From positions 124,001 through 188,000 of the forward strand of contig NZ_ATYR01000009.1 in assembly GCF_000427785.1 (NCBI RefSeq): a DNA stretch of 64,000 nt. The letters are read 5' to 3'. Made by a program: the position numbers and the translations under genes. Source of the DNA: Massilia alkalitolerans DSM 17462. GTDB taxonomy: Bacteria > Pseudomonadota > Gammaproteobacteria > Burkholderiales > Burkholderiaceae_D. Below are positions 1 through 7,733 of the stretch, piece after piece (the stretch's first letter is position 1; each line of letters starts with the position of its first letter). The notes below the pieces were generated by a model that did no database searches, had not been told where the DNA came from, and saw nothing but the letters and a program-made list of their open reading frames with translations.

Positions 1-1
1 G

Positions 2-1186
2 CGCGCGCTGGGCGGGCTGACCGAGCGTGCCGGCGAGGGTCCGGACAGCTTCTGGACCTGGCGCGACCTGATGTACCGCTTCGCCGCCAGCATCACGCCC
101 GAGCAGATCGAGGCCATCGCCGCCCAGCTGTTCGTGGAATGCCTGCGCCATGGCTATACCTCGCTGTGCGAGTTCCACTACCTGCAGCGGGGGCCGGATG
201 GCGAAGCCTATGCACGACCGGCCGAAACCGCCGAGCGCGTGGCTGCCGCCGGCCAGGCCACCGGCATGGGCCTGACCCTGCTGCCGGTGCTGTACAGCCA
301 TGCCGGCTTCGGCGAGCAGCCTTTGCGTCCGGAGCAGCGGCGCTTCCGCACCGGCGTCGACGATATCCTCAGGATCGTCGAGGCGCTCCAGCCCCTGCGC
401 GGCGGCCAGCTGGAAGTCGGCGCCGCGCCGCATTCGCTGCGCGCGGCCAGCATCGCGCAGGTGCGCGAGCTGGCGGCCGGCCTGCCGGCCGGGCGTCCGC
501 TGCACATCCACATCGCCGAGCAGATGCCGGAAGTCGAGCAGAGCATCGCCTTCAGCGGCCGGCGTCCGGTCGAGTACCTGGTGGAGCAGGTCGGGCTCGA
601 CGAACGCTGGTGCCTGGTGCATGCGACCCACCTGAACGATGCCGAGGTGGCGGCGATCGCGAAGAGCGGCGCCGTCGCCGGCCTGTGCCCGAGCACCGAA
701 GCCAACCTCGGCGACGGCCTGTTCCCGCTGCAGGCCTACATCGGGCTGGGCGGCCGCTTCGGCATCGGCAGCGACAGCCACGTATCGCAAAGCCCGGTCG
801 AGGAGCTGCGCTGGCTGGAGTATGGCCAGCGGCTGGTCCACCAGCGCCGCAATATTGCATTCACACGTCAACAGCGCGACGTCGGCCAGTACTTGTGGCA
901 GACTGCCTTGCGCGGCGGCGCCCAGGCGGCCGGCCGCAAGGTGGGCGCGCTCGCGCAAGGCCTGCGCGCCGACCTCCTGGTGCTGGACGGGAGCCATCCG
1001 AACCTGGACGGTGTGGGGGACGAGGACGTGCTCGGCCGCTTCCTGTTCTGCGGTAACGACAACCTGGTGCGCGACGTGCTGTGCGGCGGGCGCTGGGTGG
1101 TGCAAGGCGGACGCCACGTGGCGCAGGAGGCAGTCACGCAGCGCTACCGCCAGGCCATGAACGAATTGCGTGAGGTGAGCCAATGA
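2..1186 (+). CDS. hutF: Formimidoylglutamate deiminase, 5'-truncated by window edge
   Basis: Hydrolyses N-formimidoyl-L-glutamate to N-formyl-L-glutamate and ammonia in the five-step histidine degradation route. The frame is open from base 2, and the family motif SFWTWRDLMYRF lies before the first internal ATG, so the gene begins upstream. About 394 residues are visible; full-length HutF is about 450. Amidohydrolase metal-site motifs are present: HIHIAEQ, HATHLND and GSDSH, followed by the PVEELRWLEYGQRL signature of the HutF branch. The C-terminus returns to the composite beta domain (ADLLVLDG). The stop overlaps the ATG of hutD (ATGA), indicating translational coupling within a hut operon. 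An Atz/Trz-type amidohydrolase is the only alternative and is unlikely beside hutD and hutI. Confidence 0.93.
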   Translation, partial: RALGGLTERAGEGPDSFWTWRDLMYRFAASITPEQIEAIAAQLFVECLRHGYTSLCEFHYLQRGPDGEAYARPAETAERVAAAGQATGMGLTLLPVLYSHAGFGEQPLRPEQRRFRTGVDDILRIVEALQPLRGGQLEVGAAPHSLRAASIAQVRELAAGLPAGRPLHIHIAEQMPEVEQSIAFSGRRPVEYLVEQVGLDERWCLVHATHLNDAEVAAIAKSGAVAGLCPSTEANLGDGLFPLQAYIGLGGRFGIGSDSHVSQSPVEELRWLEYGQRLVHQRRNIAFTRQQRDVGQYLWQTALRGGAQAAGRKVGALAQGLRADLLVLDGSHPNLDGVGDEDVLGRFLFCGNDNLVRDVLCGGRWVVQGGRHVAQEAVTQRYRQAMNELREVSQ

Positions 1187-1797
1187 CCGTACTGATCCCA
1201 TTCGCTGGACTGTCGCCGGTGCTGTGGAAGAACGGCGGCGGCAGCACGACCGAAATCGCCATCGGGCCGCCGGACTCCGGTTTCGAGGACTTCGACTGGC
1301 GCGTGAGCCTGGCCACCATCGAGAAGGATGGCGCCTTCTCGGCCTTCCCCGGCGTGGACCGTACGCTGGCCCTGGTCGAGGGCCACGGCATGACGCTCGA
1401 AATCGACGGCGAGCCGACCCTGGTGACCGATACCGAGCCGGTGGTGGCCTTCGACGGCAGCTCGCAGGTCATCGCGAAACTCAGCCGCGGCGGCAGCACC
1501 GACTTCAATGCCATGACGCGCAGCGAACGCTGCTACCACACCTTCGGCCGCCGGCGGCTGTCGGGCGATTCCACCGCATCGTCCACATTCGTGGCGCGCG
1601 CCGACGTGACCGTGCTGTTCCTGGCGGAGGGCGACGCCCTCGAGCTGCGCAACGAAAACGAGCGTATCGGCATGGTGCGTTACGACGCGGTGGTGCTGGA
1701 GCCCGGCTCGACTTGGCGTCTAGAAGCGGGGCAGGGCATGATCTACATCGTGGACGTCTGGTACCACGAGGAAGAAGACGAAGAAAGCTATGAGTGA
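1183..1797 (+). CDS. hutD: HutD family protein
   Basis: A 204-residue cupin-like protein of the HutD/Ves family, found in hut operons of many proteobacteria. In Pseudomonas it has been proposed to limit flux through histidine catabolism, but its biochemical role is not settled. The N-terminal region reads [18 protein letters not shown], the family hallmark WKNGGG(S/T)T, followed by [11 protein letters not shown] and a cupin-like beta-rich body. It is coupled to hutF by an ATGA overlap and overlaps the start of hutI by 8 bases, so the three genes are very likely co-transcribed. The C-terminus is acidic (EEEDEESYE). Confidence 0.88.
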   Translation: MTVLIPFAGLSPVLWKNGGGSTTEIAIGPPDSGFEDFDWRVSLATIEKDGAFSAFPGVDRTLALVEGHGMTLEIDGEPTLVTDTEPVVAFDGSSQVIAKLSRGGSTDFNAMTRSERCYHTFGRRRLSGDSTASSTFVARADVTVLFLAEGDALELRNENERIGMVRYDAVVLEPGSTWRLEAGQGMIYIVDVWYHEEEDEESYE

Positions 1798-3022
1798 CGC
1801 TGTGGACCTGCTGTTCACCAACGTGAATCTGGCCACGATGGTGCCTACCGCCGTGGACGGCTACGGCGAGATGCCTGACGCCGCGCTGGCCGTGAAGGAT
1901 GGCCGCATCGCCTGGCTCGGCGCGCGCCGCGATGCGCCGCCGGCCACCGCGGAACACGACTGCGGCGGCGCCTGGATGACGCCGGGCCTGGCCGACTGCC
2001 ACACTCACGTCGTCCACGCCGGCAACCGCAGCAACGAATGGGAAGCGCGCCTGAACGGCGCCAGCTACGAAGACATCGCGCGCCAGGGCGGCGGCATCAT
2101 GTCCACGGTGCGCGCCACGCGCGAAGCCGACGTCGCGGCGCTGCTGGGGCAAAGCCTGCCGCGCGTGGCCAGGCTCTTGTGCGAGGGCGTCACGACGCTC
2201 GAGATCAAGTCGGGCTACGGCCTGGCGCTGGACGCCGAGGCGCGCATGCTGCGCGCCGCGCGCGCAGTGGCCGAGCGCCTGCCGGTGCGGGTGGTCACCA
2301 CCTTCCTGGGCGCCCATGCGCTGCCGCCGGAATTCGCTGGCCGGCCCGACGATTATGTGACTGAAGTGTGCGAACGCATGCTGCCGCAGCTGGCGCAGGA
2401 AGGGCTGGTCGACGCGGTGGACGCCTTCTGCGAACGGATCGGCTTCACCCATGCGCAGACCGAGCGCATCTTCCTTGCCGCACGTGCGCTGAAGCTGCCG
2501 GTCAAGCTGCACGCCGAACAGCTGTCCGACCAGCAGGGCGCCGAACTGGTGGCGCGCCATGGAGGCTTGTCGGCCGACCACCTCGAATACCTGAGCCAGG
2601 CCGGCATCGACGCAATGGCGCGCGCGGGCACGGTCGCGGTGCTGCTGCCGGGCGCCTATTACTTCCTGCGCGAGACCAGGCAGCCGCCGATCGCGGCGCT
2701 GCGCGAAGCGAAGGTAGCGATGGCGGTGGCCACCGACTGCAACCCCGGCACCTCGCCGATGACCTCCCTGCTGCTGGCCATGAACATGGCTTGCACCCTG
2801 TGGCGCCTGACGCCGCAGGAAGCCTTGCTGGGCGCCACCATCCACGCCGCACGCGCCCTCGGCCTGCACGAGGATATCGGATCGCTGGAAGTGGGGAAGC
2901 GGGCCGACCTGGCCCTGTGGGACATTGCCCGCCCGGCCGACCTGGCCTATGCCATGGGGTCGAACCCTTGCCGCAGCGTCGTCAACGGCGGTGTCTTGCG
3001 TGCTGCGCACATCAGCATGTGA
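1790..3022 (+). CDS. hutI: Imidazolonepropionase
   Basis: Catalyses 4-imidazolone-5-propanoate + H2O to N-formimidoyl-L-glutamate, the step before HutF. It has 410 residues, the usual length. Metal and substrate motifs are in order: [12 protein letters not shown] (residues 69-80, the HxH metal pair), the [18 protein letters not shown] segment with DHLEY just after, and [10 protein letters not shown] near residue 320. The start ATG overlaps the end of hutD. It is the last gene of the hut cluster. The next gene is on the opposite strand, and a hairpin/T-run terminator lies about 250 bases downstream. Confidence 0.96.
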   Translation: MSDAVDLLFTNVNLATMVPTAVDGYGEMPDAALAVKDGRIAWLGARRDAPPATAEHDCGGAWMTPGLADCHTHVVHAGNRSNEWEARLNGASYEDIARQGGGIMSTVRATREADVAALLGQSLPRVARLLCEGVTTLEIKSGYGLALDAEARMLRAARAVAERLPVRVVTTFLGAHALPPEFAGRPDDYVTEVCERMLPQLAQEGLVDAVDAFCERIGFTHAQTERIFLAARALKLPVKLHAEQLSDQQGAELVARHGGLSADHLEYLSQAGIDAMARAGTVAVLLPGAYYFLRETRQPPIAALREAKVAMAVATDCNPGTSPMTSLLLAMNMACTLWRLTPQEALLGATIHAARALGLHEDIGSLEVGKRADLALWDIARPADLAYAMGSNPCRSVVNGGVLRAAHISM

Positions 3023-3268
3023 ACATACGGAGACAGGGCAAGCCTTATCCGTTACGCATGCACAAGTACTGCCCTCTTGAATAGGGTGTGCTTGACCTTC
3101 ATCAAACCACCAAATTCCAGCTCGGGAATTATCAGTTCAACGGCAGCAAAAACTGGTTTGGTAACAAGGGTAACCGGATGTAAGGCCTAATGGAATATTA
3201 AGAATCCACACTTATAGTGCAAGCGTGTGATTCACCATCTCCCCTCCCCATTTGACAAAATGGGTTCG
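3023..3268. other. Intergenic region with no confident gene
   Basis: A more AT-rich spacer between hutI and the terminator at 3269. A GTG-started frame at 3088-3183 would give about 31 residues ending FGNKGNRM, but it has no convincing ribosome site and may be a remnant. A small hairpin CCCATTT-GACA-AAATGGG lies at 3247-3264. No tRNA or known RNA was recognised. Confidence 0.4.
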
Positions 3269-3299
3269 CCCACGGCGCCTCACGGCCTCGTGGGTTTTT
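3269..3299 (+). terminator. Rho-independent terminator
   Basis: Stem CCCACG (3269-3274) pairs with CGTGGG (3289-3294) and is followed directly by TTTTT. It lies between hutI (plus) and the convergent acetyltransferase (minus). On the minus strand the same stem is followed shortly by a second hairpin, so it may act in both directions. Confidence 0.7.
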
Positions 3300-3301
3300 C
3301 T

Positions 3302-3793
3302 TTATGCGCGTCGTTCGGCCAAGGCTGTGAGGGTGTCGCCGGTGACGCGGCAGATGCGCCAGTCGGGCAGGATGTCGGCGCCCATCTGCTGGTAGAACCC
3401 GATTGCCGGTGCGTTCCAGTCCAGCACCGACCATTCGAAGCGGCCGCAGTTGCGCTCGACCGCGATCTGCGCAAGGCGCGTCAGCATCCTGGTGCCATAG
3501 CCCTTGCCGCGGTGCGACTGGCGCACGTACAGGTCTTCCAGGTAGAGCCCCTTTTTGGTCAGGAAGGTCGAGAAGTTATGGAAGAACAGCGCGAAGCAGA
3601 CCACTTCGCCGTCCTCCTCGCCGATGATGGCTTCGCACGAGGGGCGACTGCCGAACAGGCCCTCGTGCAGCAGGTCTTCGGTGGCGACCACCAGGTGTTC
3701 GAGTTTCTCGAACACCGCCAGTTCCACGATCATGGAATGGATGTGGGTAACGTCGGTGGGTTGGGCGGGACGGATGGAGAAAGTGGTGCTCAT
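3302..3793 (-). CDS. GNAT family N-acetyltransferase
   Basis: A 163-residue acetyl-CoA-dependent acyltransferase of the GNAT fold. The acetyl-CoA-binding motif A is VRQSHRGKGYGTRMLTRLAQ in mid-protein, preceded by the beta-strand LYLEDLYV. The C-terminal motif B region NAPAIGFYQQMGA is typical of diamine/thialysine-type acetyltransferases, so a small amine or amino acid is a reasonable substrate guess. The ATG overlaps the stop of the upstream EamA transporter (ATGA at 3790-3793), so the two are translationally coupled. An export or modification partnership is possible. Confidence 0.85.
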   Translation of the reverse strand: MSTTFSIRPAQPTDVTHIHSMIVELAVFEKLEHLVVATEDLLHEGLFGSRPSCEAIIGEEDGEVVCFALFFHNFSTFLTKKGLYLEDLYVRQSHRGKGYGTRMLTRLAQIAVERNCGRFEWSVLDWNAPAIGFYQQMGADILPDWRICRVTGDTLTALAERRA

Positions 3794-4728
3794 GGCGTTT
3801 CGAGTGGATTGTTCAGGTTTGCGGATTGCACGGGTTTGGCTGCGGGCGCGCGCAGGGCCCAGGCCACGCTGGCCAGGCACAGGACCATGCCGGCGAATTC
3901 GACCGGGCCGGGACGGTAGCCTTCGAGCTTGATCGACAGCAGCACCGACAGCACCGGCGTGATCACGCCGATGTAGACGGTCTTCTGCGCACCGATGCGC
4001 CCGATCAGGGTGAAGTAGGCGAAGAAGGCGATGACCGAGCCGAAGATCGACAGGTAGACCAGGCCGGCCCAGTAGGTCGGGCTGCTCGGGATGACGAAGC
4101 GGTCGCCATGCGCCAGCGACCACACGGTCACCAGCGACGCGCCCCACAGCATCGACCAGGCCATGGTCAGGGGCAGGTTTTCGCATTGTTCCTTCACCTT
4201 GGTGACGACGATGCTGCCGGCCGAACTGGCGATGGTGGCAGCCAGGGCGAGGATCACGCCGGCGATGAATGCGGGGCTGCCGCCAGCCTGGAAGTCGCGC
4301 CAGGCGCTGCCGATCGAATGCCAGAACAGCAGGGCGACGCCGGCGATCGCGACCACGCCGCAGGCGACGGTGCGGCGGCTGATGCCGGTGCCGAAGAACA
4401 GGCTGCTCAGCAGCGGCGTCCAGAACACCATCAGCGCGAACACCACCGCCACCAGGCCCGAGACCACGTACTGCTCGGATTGATAGGTGCACAGGTAGGA
4501 GATGCAGAAGGTGAGCACGCCCTGCAGCGCCATCCAGCCGTGGGTACGCAGCGGCAGGCGCAGGCTGTCGCGGCGCACCAGGCAGATGAGGAACAGGGTA
4601 GCCGCGGCCAGGAAGAATCGGTAGGCCACCGAGACGGCGGGCGGCGCTTCGCCCAGCTGCAGGGTGATGGCGAAGAAGGTCGAGCCCCAGATCAGGGAGG
4701 CGACGGTGAAGAGGACGGAAGAGGGCAT
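3790..4728 (-). CDS. EamA/DMT family transporter
   Basis: A 312-residue inner-membrane protein of the drug/metabolite transporter superfamily, with two EamA halves and about ten hydrophobic segments. The first half begins VASLIWGSTFFAITLQLGEAPP, the usual N-terminal pattern (W/GSxF). The second half has WGASLVTVW...GLVYLSIFGSVIAFFAYFTLIGRIGA, the classic second EamA repeat ending. Members export amino acids, purines or drugs; the substrate cannot be told from sequence. It is coupled to the downstream acetyltransferase by a 4-base overlap. Confidence 0.88.
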   Translation of the reverse strand: MPSSVLFTVASLIWGSTFFAITLQLGEAPPAVSVAYRFFLAAATLFLICLVRRDSLRLPLRTHGWMALQGVLTFCISYLCTYQSEQYVVSGLVAVVFALMVFWTPLLSSLFFGTGISRRTVACGVVAIAGVALLFWHSIGSAWRDFQAGGSPAFIAGVILALAATIASSAGSIVVTKVKEQCENLPLTMAWSMLWGASLVTVWSLAHGDRFVIPSSPTYWAGLVYLSIFGSVIAFFAYFTLIGRIGAQKTVYIGVITPVLSVLLSIKLEGYRPGPVEFAGMVLCLASVAWALRAPAAKPVQSANLNNPLETP

Positions 4729-4779
4729 CGCGCGAGTATACGTGCTCCCGCGCGTTCTTGCAGGTTGAATGAATACGCG

Positions 4780-5226
4780 CTAATACGCGAGATTCATGCG
4801 GCGGTACAGGAAGGACAGCACGAACAGCGGCCCAATCAGCAGGAAGCGCAGGTCTTCGAAGAAGGACGGCTTCTTGCCCTCGATCTTGTGGCCGACGAAC
4901 TGCCCGATCCAGGCCACCACGAAGATCGCGATCGACACCGGCAGCACGGTCATGTCCGGCATCAGCGCCAGGAGTCCGAGCATCACGGCGCTCATGACGC
5001 CCATGCCGAGGGCGAACCCGCGCGACAGGCGGGTGTAGTAGTAGAGCGAGGCGAGCGTCGCCGCGATCGCCACCACTGGGTGGATCGCCCACAGGATGCC
5101 GAGCAAACTCAGGACGATCAGTGGGATGCACACGAAGTGGATGATCTCGTTGGTATGGTTGCGGTGGCTTTCGGCGTAGCGCGCCAGCAGGACGTCGATG
5201 TTGCGGGGGGATGCGCTGTGGTCCAT
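4780..5226 (-). CDS. Mpo1-like (DUF962) membrane protein
   Basis: A 148-residue protein of the Mpo1/YGL010w-like family (DUF962). Hallmarks are the N-terminal YAESHRNHTNEIIHFVCIPLI, with the conserved His and Asn residues, and the C-terminal WIGQFVGHKIEGKKPSFFEDLRFLLIGPLFV. Four hydrophobic segments are visible. Yeast Mpo1 is an Fe(II)-dependent dioxygenase in alpha-oxidation of 2-hydroxy fatty acids, and the conserved histidines are kept here. The bacterial function is not established. The start at 5226 (MDHSASPRN) is chosen because the family begins shortly before the YxxxHxN motif. Confidence 0.85.
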   Translation of the reverse strand: MDHSASPRNIDVLLARYAESHRNHTNEIIHFVCIPLIVLSLLGILWAIHPVVAIAATLASLYYYTRLSRGFALGMGVMSAVMLGLLALMPDMTVLPVSIAIFVVAWIGQFVGHKIEGKKPSFFEDLRFLLIGPLFVLSFLYRRMNLAY

Positions 5227-5261
5227 GCTTGTCTCCGGTGGTTCTATTGTTTCGGCCGATT

Positions 5262-6212
5262 CTACACCGTCTCCAGCTCCTGTTGAACGCTGGGCCGCGG
5301 TGCCTGCAGGCGCAGGTTCGGATGCCCCGCGAACAGCTCGGAAATCCATTCGACGAACACGCGCACCTTGGCCGACAGGTGACGGTTCTGCGGGTAGACC
5401 ACGTGCACCGGCAGCGCGTCGCTGCTCCACTCGGGCAGCACCTGCACCATGCGGCCTGCGGCAATGTGCTGCGTCAGCAGGTAGTCCGTCATCATGATGA
5501 CGCCCAGTCCCGCCAGTCCTGCCTGCACGTAGGCGTTCGAGTCGTTCAGGGCGATCGACCCGGGAAGCGTCACCTCGATGCGCTCGCCGTCGCGGGTGAA
5601 GTCCCATTGCGAGATCTTGCCGGTCTTGGCCGAGAAGTAGTTGACGCAGCGGTGACGATCCAGGTCGCGCGGATGCTCCGGCATGCCGTAGCGTTCGATG
5701 TAGGCGGGCGAGGCAGCGGTGACGAAGTTGATCACACCGATGCGGCGCGCGATCAGGTTCGAGTCCACCAGCTCGCCGCCGCGCACGGCGCAGTCCACCC
5801 CTTCCTCGACCAGGTCGACCGGGCGGTCGGTGCTGCCGAGTTCGAGCGTGATGTCCGGGTAGCGTTCGAAAAAAGCGGGGAGGGCGGGAATCAGGATTTC
5901 CGAGGCCAGGCCGGTGGGGGTATCAATGCGCAGCCGCCCGCTCGGGCTCAGCCGGTGGCGCGACAGCGATTCCTCGGCATCGCGCACGTCCGACAGGATC
6001 TGCACGCAGCGTTCGTAGTAGGCTGCGCCGTCCGAGGTGATCATCACCTGGCGCGTCGTGCGGTGCAGCAGCTTGACCGACAAGGTCGATTCCAGCGTCT
6101 GCACCAGCGTCGAGACCGTCGCCTTGGGCAGGTTCAGCATTTCCGCCGCCTTGGTGAAGCTGCCGCAGTCGACCACCTGGATGAAAACTTCCATGGCCTG
6201 GAGCTTGTTCAT
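5262..6212 (-). CDS. LysR family transcriptional regulator (efflux-locus regulator)
   Basis: A 316-residue LTTR. The N-terminal winged HTH (residues about 1-60) contains SFTKAAEMLNLPKATVSTLVQTLE, and the remainder is the periplasmic-binding-like effector domain. The start at 6212 (MNKLQAMEVFIQ) is supported by an AGGTGAG ribosome site. It is divergent from the efflux operon. This arrangement matches ceoR/bpeT beside ceoAB/bpeEF in Burkholderia, where a LysR protein activates the pump in response to small aromatic compounds such as salicylate. It probably binds the palindrome at 6239-6262 and controls both directions. The exact inducer is not visible. Confidence 0.88.
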   Translation of the reverse strand: MNKLQAMEVFIQVVDCGSFTKAAEMLNLPKATVSTLVQTLESTLSVKLLHRTTRQVMITSDGAAYYERCVQILSDVRDAEESLSRHRLSPSGRLRIDTPTGLASEILIPALPAFFERYPDITLELGSTDRPVDLVEEGVDCAVRGGELVDSNLIARRIGVINFVTAASPAYIERYGMPEHPRDLDRHRCVNYFSAKTGKISQWDFTRDGERIEVTLPGSIALNDSNAYVQAGLAGLGVIMMTDYLLTQHIAAGRMVQVLPEWSSDALPVHVVYPQNRHLSAKVRVFVEWISELFAGHPNLRLQAPRPSVQQELETV

Positions 6213-6238
6213 GAGGATCTCACCTTCCTGATTTGGTC

Positions 6239-6262
6239 GATTGTTCGGCAATCTGAACAATC
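6239..6262. promoter_or_regulatory. Likely LysR operator in the efflux divergent promoter
   Basis: Perfect inverted repeat GATTGTTC (6239-6246), 8-base spacer, GAACAATC (6255-6262). It contains T-N11-A type half-sites and lies 27 bases upstream of the LysR start codon. A TTGACA box follows at 6272-6277. This is where an autoregulating LTTR would bind; the binding itself is inferred. Confidence 0.6.
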
Positions 6263-6349
6263 AATTCGTTATTGACATCTTTATCCGATTGTAGTTGAAG
6301 ACTATAGTGTGTGCATCGCAACAAAATGTAAACACAAACGGAGCTGGAC

Positions 6350-6565
6350 ATGAGCATGCGGGACGGAATCTTCACCACGGTAGCAGTGACCCTGAGCGGG
6401 GTAGCGCTGGCAGGCCTGCTGGGGACCGACGCCTATTCGCAGGCTGCCGGCGCGGAAGCGCGCGGCCTGAAGGCACTCTCGATGCAGCTGGAACTGGATT
6501 GCGACGCATGCCCGGAAGGCGAATCGGGCCGCTGGGCCGCGGCGCCGGAAGGAGGCCGCCAATGA
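6350..6565 (+). CDS. Small exported or anchored protein, first gene of efflux operon
   Basis: A 71-residue protein of unrecognised family. Residues about 8-30 form a hydrophobic stretch (FTTVAVTLSGVALAGLLG) after a short charged N-terminus, consistent with a signal peptide or membrane anchor. The rest is short and has a CDAC pair near residues 51-54. A GGAG ribosome site sits 6 bases upstream of ATG 6350. Its stop overlaps the next ATG (ATGA at 6562-6565), and a GGAGG for the next gene lies inside it. The coupling argues that it is translated. Its role is unknown; it could be mainly a coupling leader for the lipase-like gene. Confidence 0.6.
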   Translation: MSMRDGIFTTVAVTLSGVALAGLLGTDAYSQAAGAEARGLKALSMQLELDCDACPEGESGRWAAAPEGGRQ

Positions 6566-7404
6566 GCGCAGTACTCGAACGCGAAGAAGCCGCCACGGCC
6601 AGCGTGGACGTGCGCGAGCTGGAAGTGACCGGCGCACAGGGAGCGCTTGCCGCGCGCCTGTACACCGCCGGCACGCCCGCCAAGCGCGATACGCTCGTCG
6701 TGTTCTTCCATGGCGGCGGCTTCGTCTCGGGCGACCTGCAGGAGGCGGACGGGATCCTGCGCAAACTTGCCGAGTGCAACGAAGAGCGCGCGGTGCTGGC
6801 ATCGAACTACACGCTGGCGACAGTGCAGCCTTTCCCGGCCGCGGTCGAAGATGCGCACGCCGTGCTGCTCTGGACCACCAAGCACAAGGCGAAGCTCGAC
6901 TGGTCCGGCAAGAAGCTGGTGGTGATGGGCATCGAGGCAGGCGCCAACCTGGCCGCCGTCTGCGCCCTGATGGCGCGCGACCGCGCCGCGCCCAAGCTGG
7001 CCGGCCAGATCCTGATCATGCCGATGCTCGATCCGGGCCTGTCCACCTGCTCGATGCGCCAGATGAACCAGTGCCCGGACCGCGAAAAGCTCACCAGCGA
7101 CTGTGCCGCCGCCTATCGCGGCTACCTGCCGCATGCCGCCGACCGCGCGCATCCGTATGCCTCGCCGCTGCGCTCGACCCGGCTGAAGAACCTGCCGCCG
7201 GCCCTGATCCTCTCGGCCGAGGACGATCCATTGTGCGATGAGGCCGAACAATACGGCGCCAAACTGATCAACGCCGGCGTGCGCACCACAGTGCGGCGCA
7301 TGCCGCCGGCCCCCCTGCAGGAACCCGACGGGCGCAATGAATGTGCGTGCGAGGCGCACGCGCTCGGCGAGATCGCCACCTTCCTTGCGGGACTGGACCG
7401 CTGA
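6562..7404 (+). CDS. LlpE-like alpha/beta hydrolase, probable pseudoenzyme
   Basis: A 280-residue alpha/beta-hydrolase-fold protein of the hormone-sensitive-lipase type. The oxyanion motif HGGG is present (residues 50-53), as is the acid-residue region SAEDDPLCDEAEQYG (about 218-231). The nucleophile elbow, normally G-D-S-A-G-G, reads G-I-E-A-G-A (123-128), so Glu125 replaces the catalytic Ser. The usual C-terminal HGF histidine is also not recognisable. Position between a LysR gene and an RND pump matches llpE in the Burkholderia ceo/bpe operon. A structural or ligand-binding role is more likely than esterase activity. Confidence 0.8.
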   Translation: MSAVLEREEAATASVDVRELEVTGAQGALAARLYTAGTPAKRDTLVVFFHGGGFVSGDLQEADGILRKLAECNEERAVLASNYTLATVQPFPAAVEDAHAVLLWTTKHKAKLDWSGKKLVVMGIEAGANLAAVCALMARDRAAPKLAGQILIMPMLDPGLSTCSMRQMNQCPDREKLTSDCAAAYRGYLPHAADRAHPYASPLRSTRLKNLPPALILSAEDDPLCDEAEQYGAKLINAGVRTTVRRMPPAPLQEPDGRNECACEAHALGEIATFLAGLDR

Positions 7405-7733
7405 CCAGCCAGCGCCAGAGCTAACCATCCACTGCCTTCCCAAAAACCACGTGCCGCGCGCACGAGGGAGGCCCGTTTTTTCCCAAAAATTCGTCGCTGC
7501 GGCGACGTGAGGGAACCGTCTAACGAAAGAGGTGAGCCATGAACATGCACCACCTGCGCACCGTGCGCTGTTGACGCCAGCGCTCCCGCCGCGCTGAGCG
7601 CGCGGCCTCCATACCAGTAAGGAATTCGGCATCCACGCCTGCGGGCGTGGACAGGCCCTCTTTTTCCCCGCATCCGGCTCGTACCCGGCTACGGACAGGG
7701 AAGTTTTTGTCTCTTCAATAAGAAAGGTTGATC
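7405..7733 (+). promoter_or_regulatory. Long leader before the RND genes with hairpins and a short ORF
   Basis: A 329-base gap inside an otherwise tightly packed operon. It holds hairpin CGTCGC-TGCG-GCGACG (7492-7507), an 11-codon ORF at 7539, hairpin GCCGCGC/GCGCGGC (7588-7594 with 7600-7606), and hairpin CCACGCC-TGCG-GGCGTGG (7633-7650). An alternative pairing GGCCT (7604-7608) with AGGCC (7653-7657) is followed by CTCTTTTT. The second and fourth structures share bases and exclude each other, as in attenuators. The function is inferred from layout only. Confidence 0.5.
7539..7574 (+). CDS. Putative 11-residue leader peptide
   Basis: Reads MNMHHLRTVRC and stops with TGA. It is preceded by AAAGAGGTGAG, a good ribosome site about 3-5 bases before the ATG. 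It lies in the leader of the RND adaptor gene, just before mutually exclusive hairpins. Two His, two Arg and a terminal Cys codon are a possible stalling signature. It is far too short for family assignment. Translation is suggested by the ribosome site and the placement only. Confidence 0.45.
   Translation: MNMHHLRTVRC

Noticed and set aside
3302..5464. A 720-codon minus-strand open frame
   Set aside because: Only its last 163 codons are a real gene (GNAT); the rest is an out-of-frame shadow of the EamA and Mpo1-like genes in GC-rich DNA.
7728..7733. TTG start for the RND adaptor
   Set aside because: ATG 7734 is better spaced from AGAAAGG and gives a normal signal peptide.
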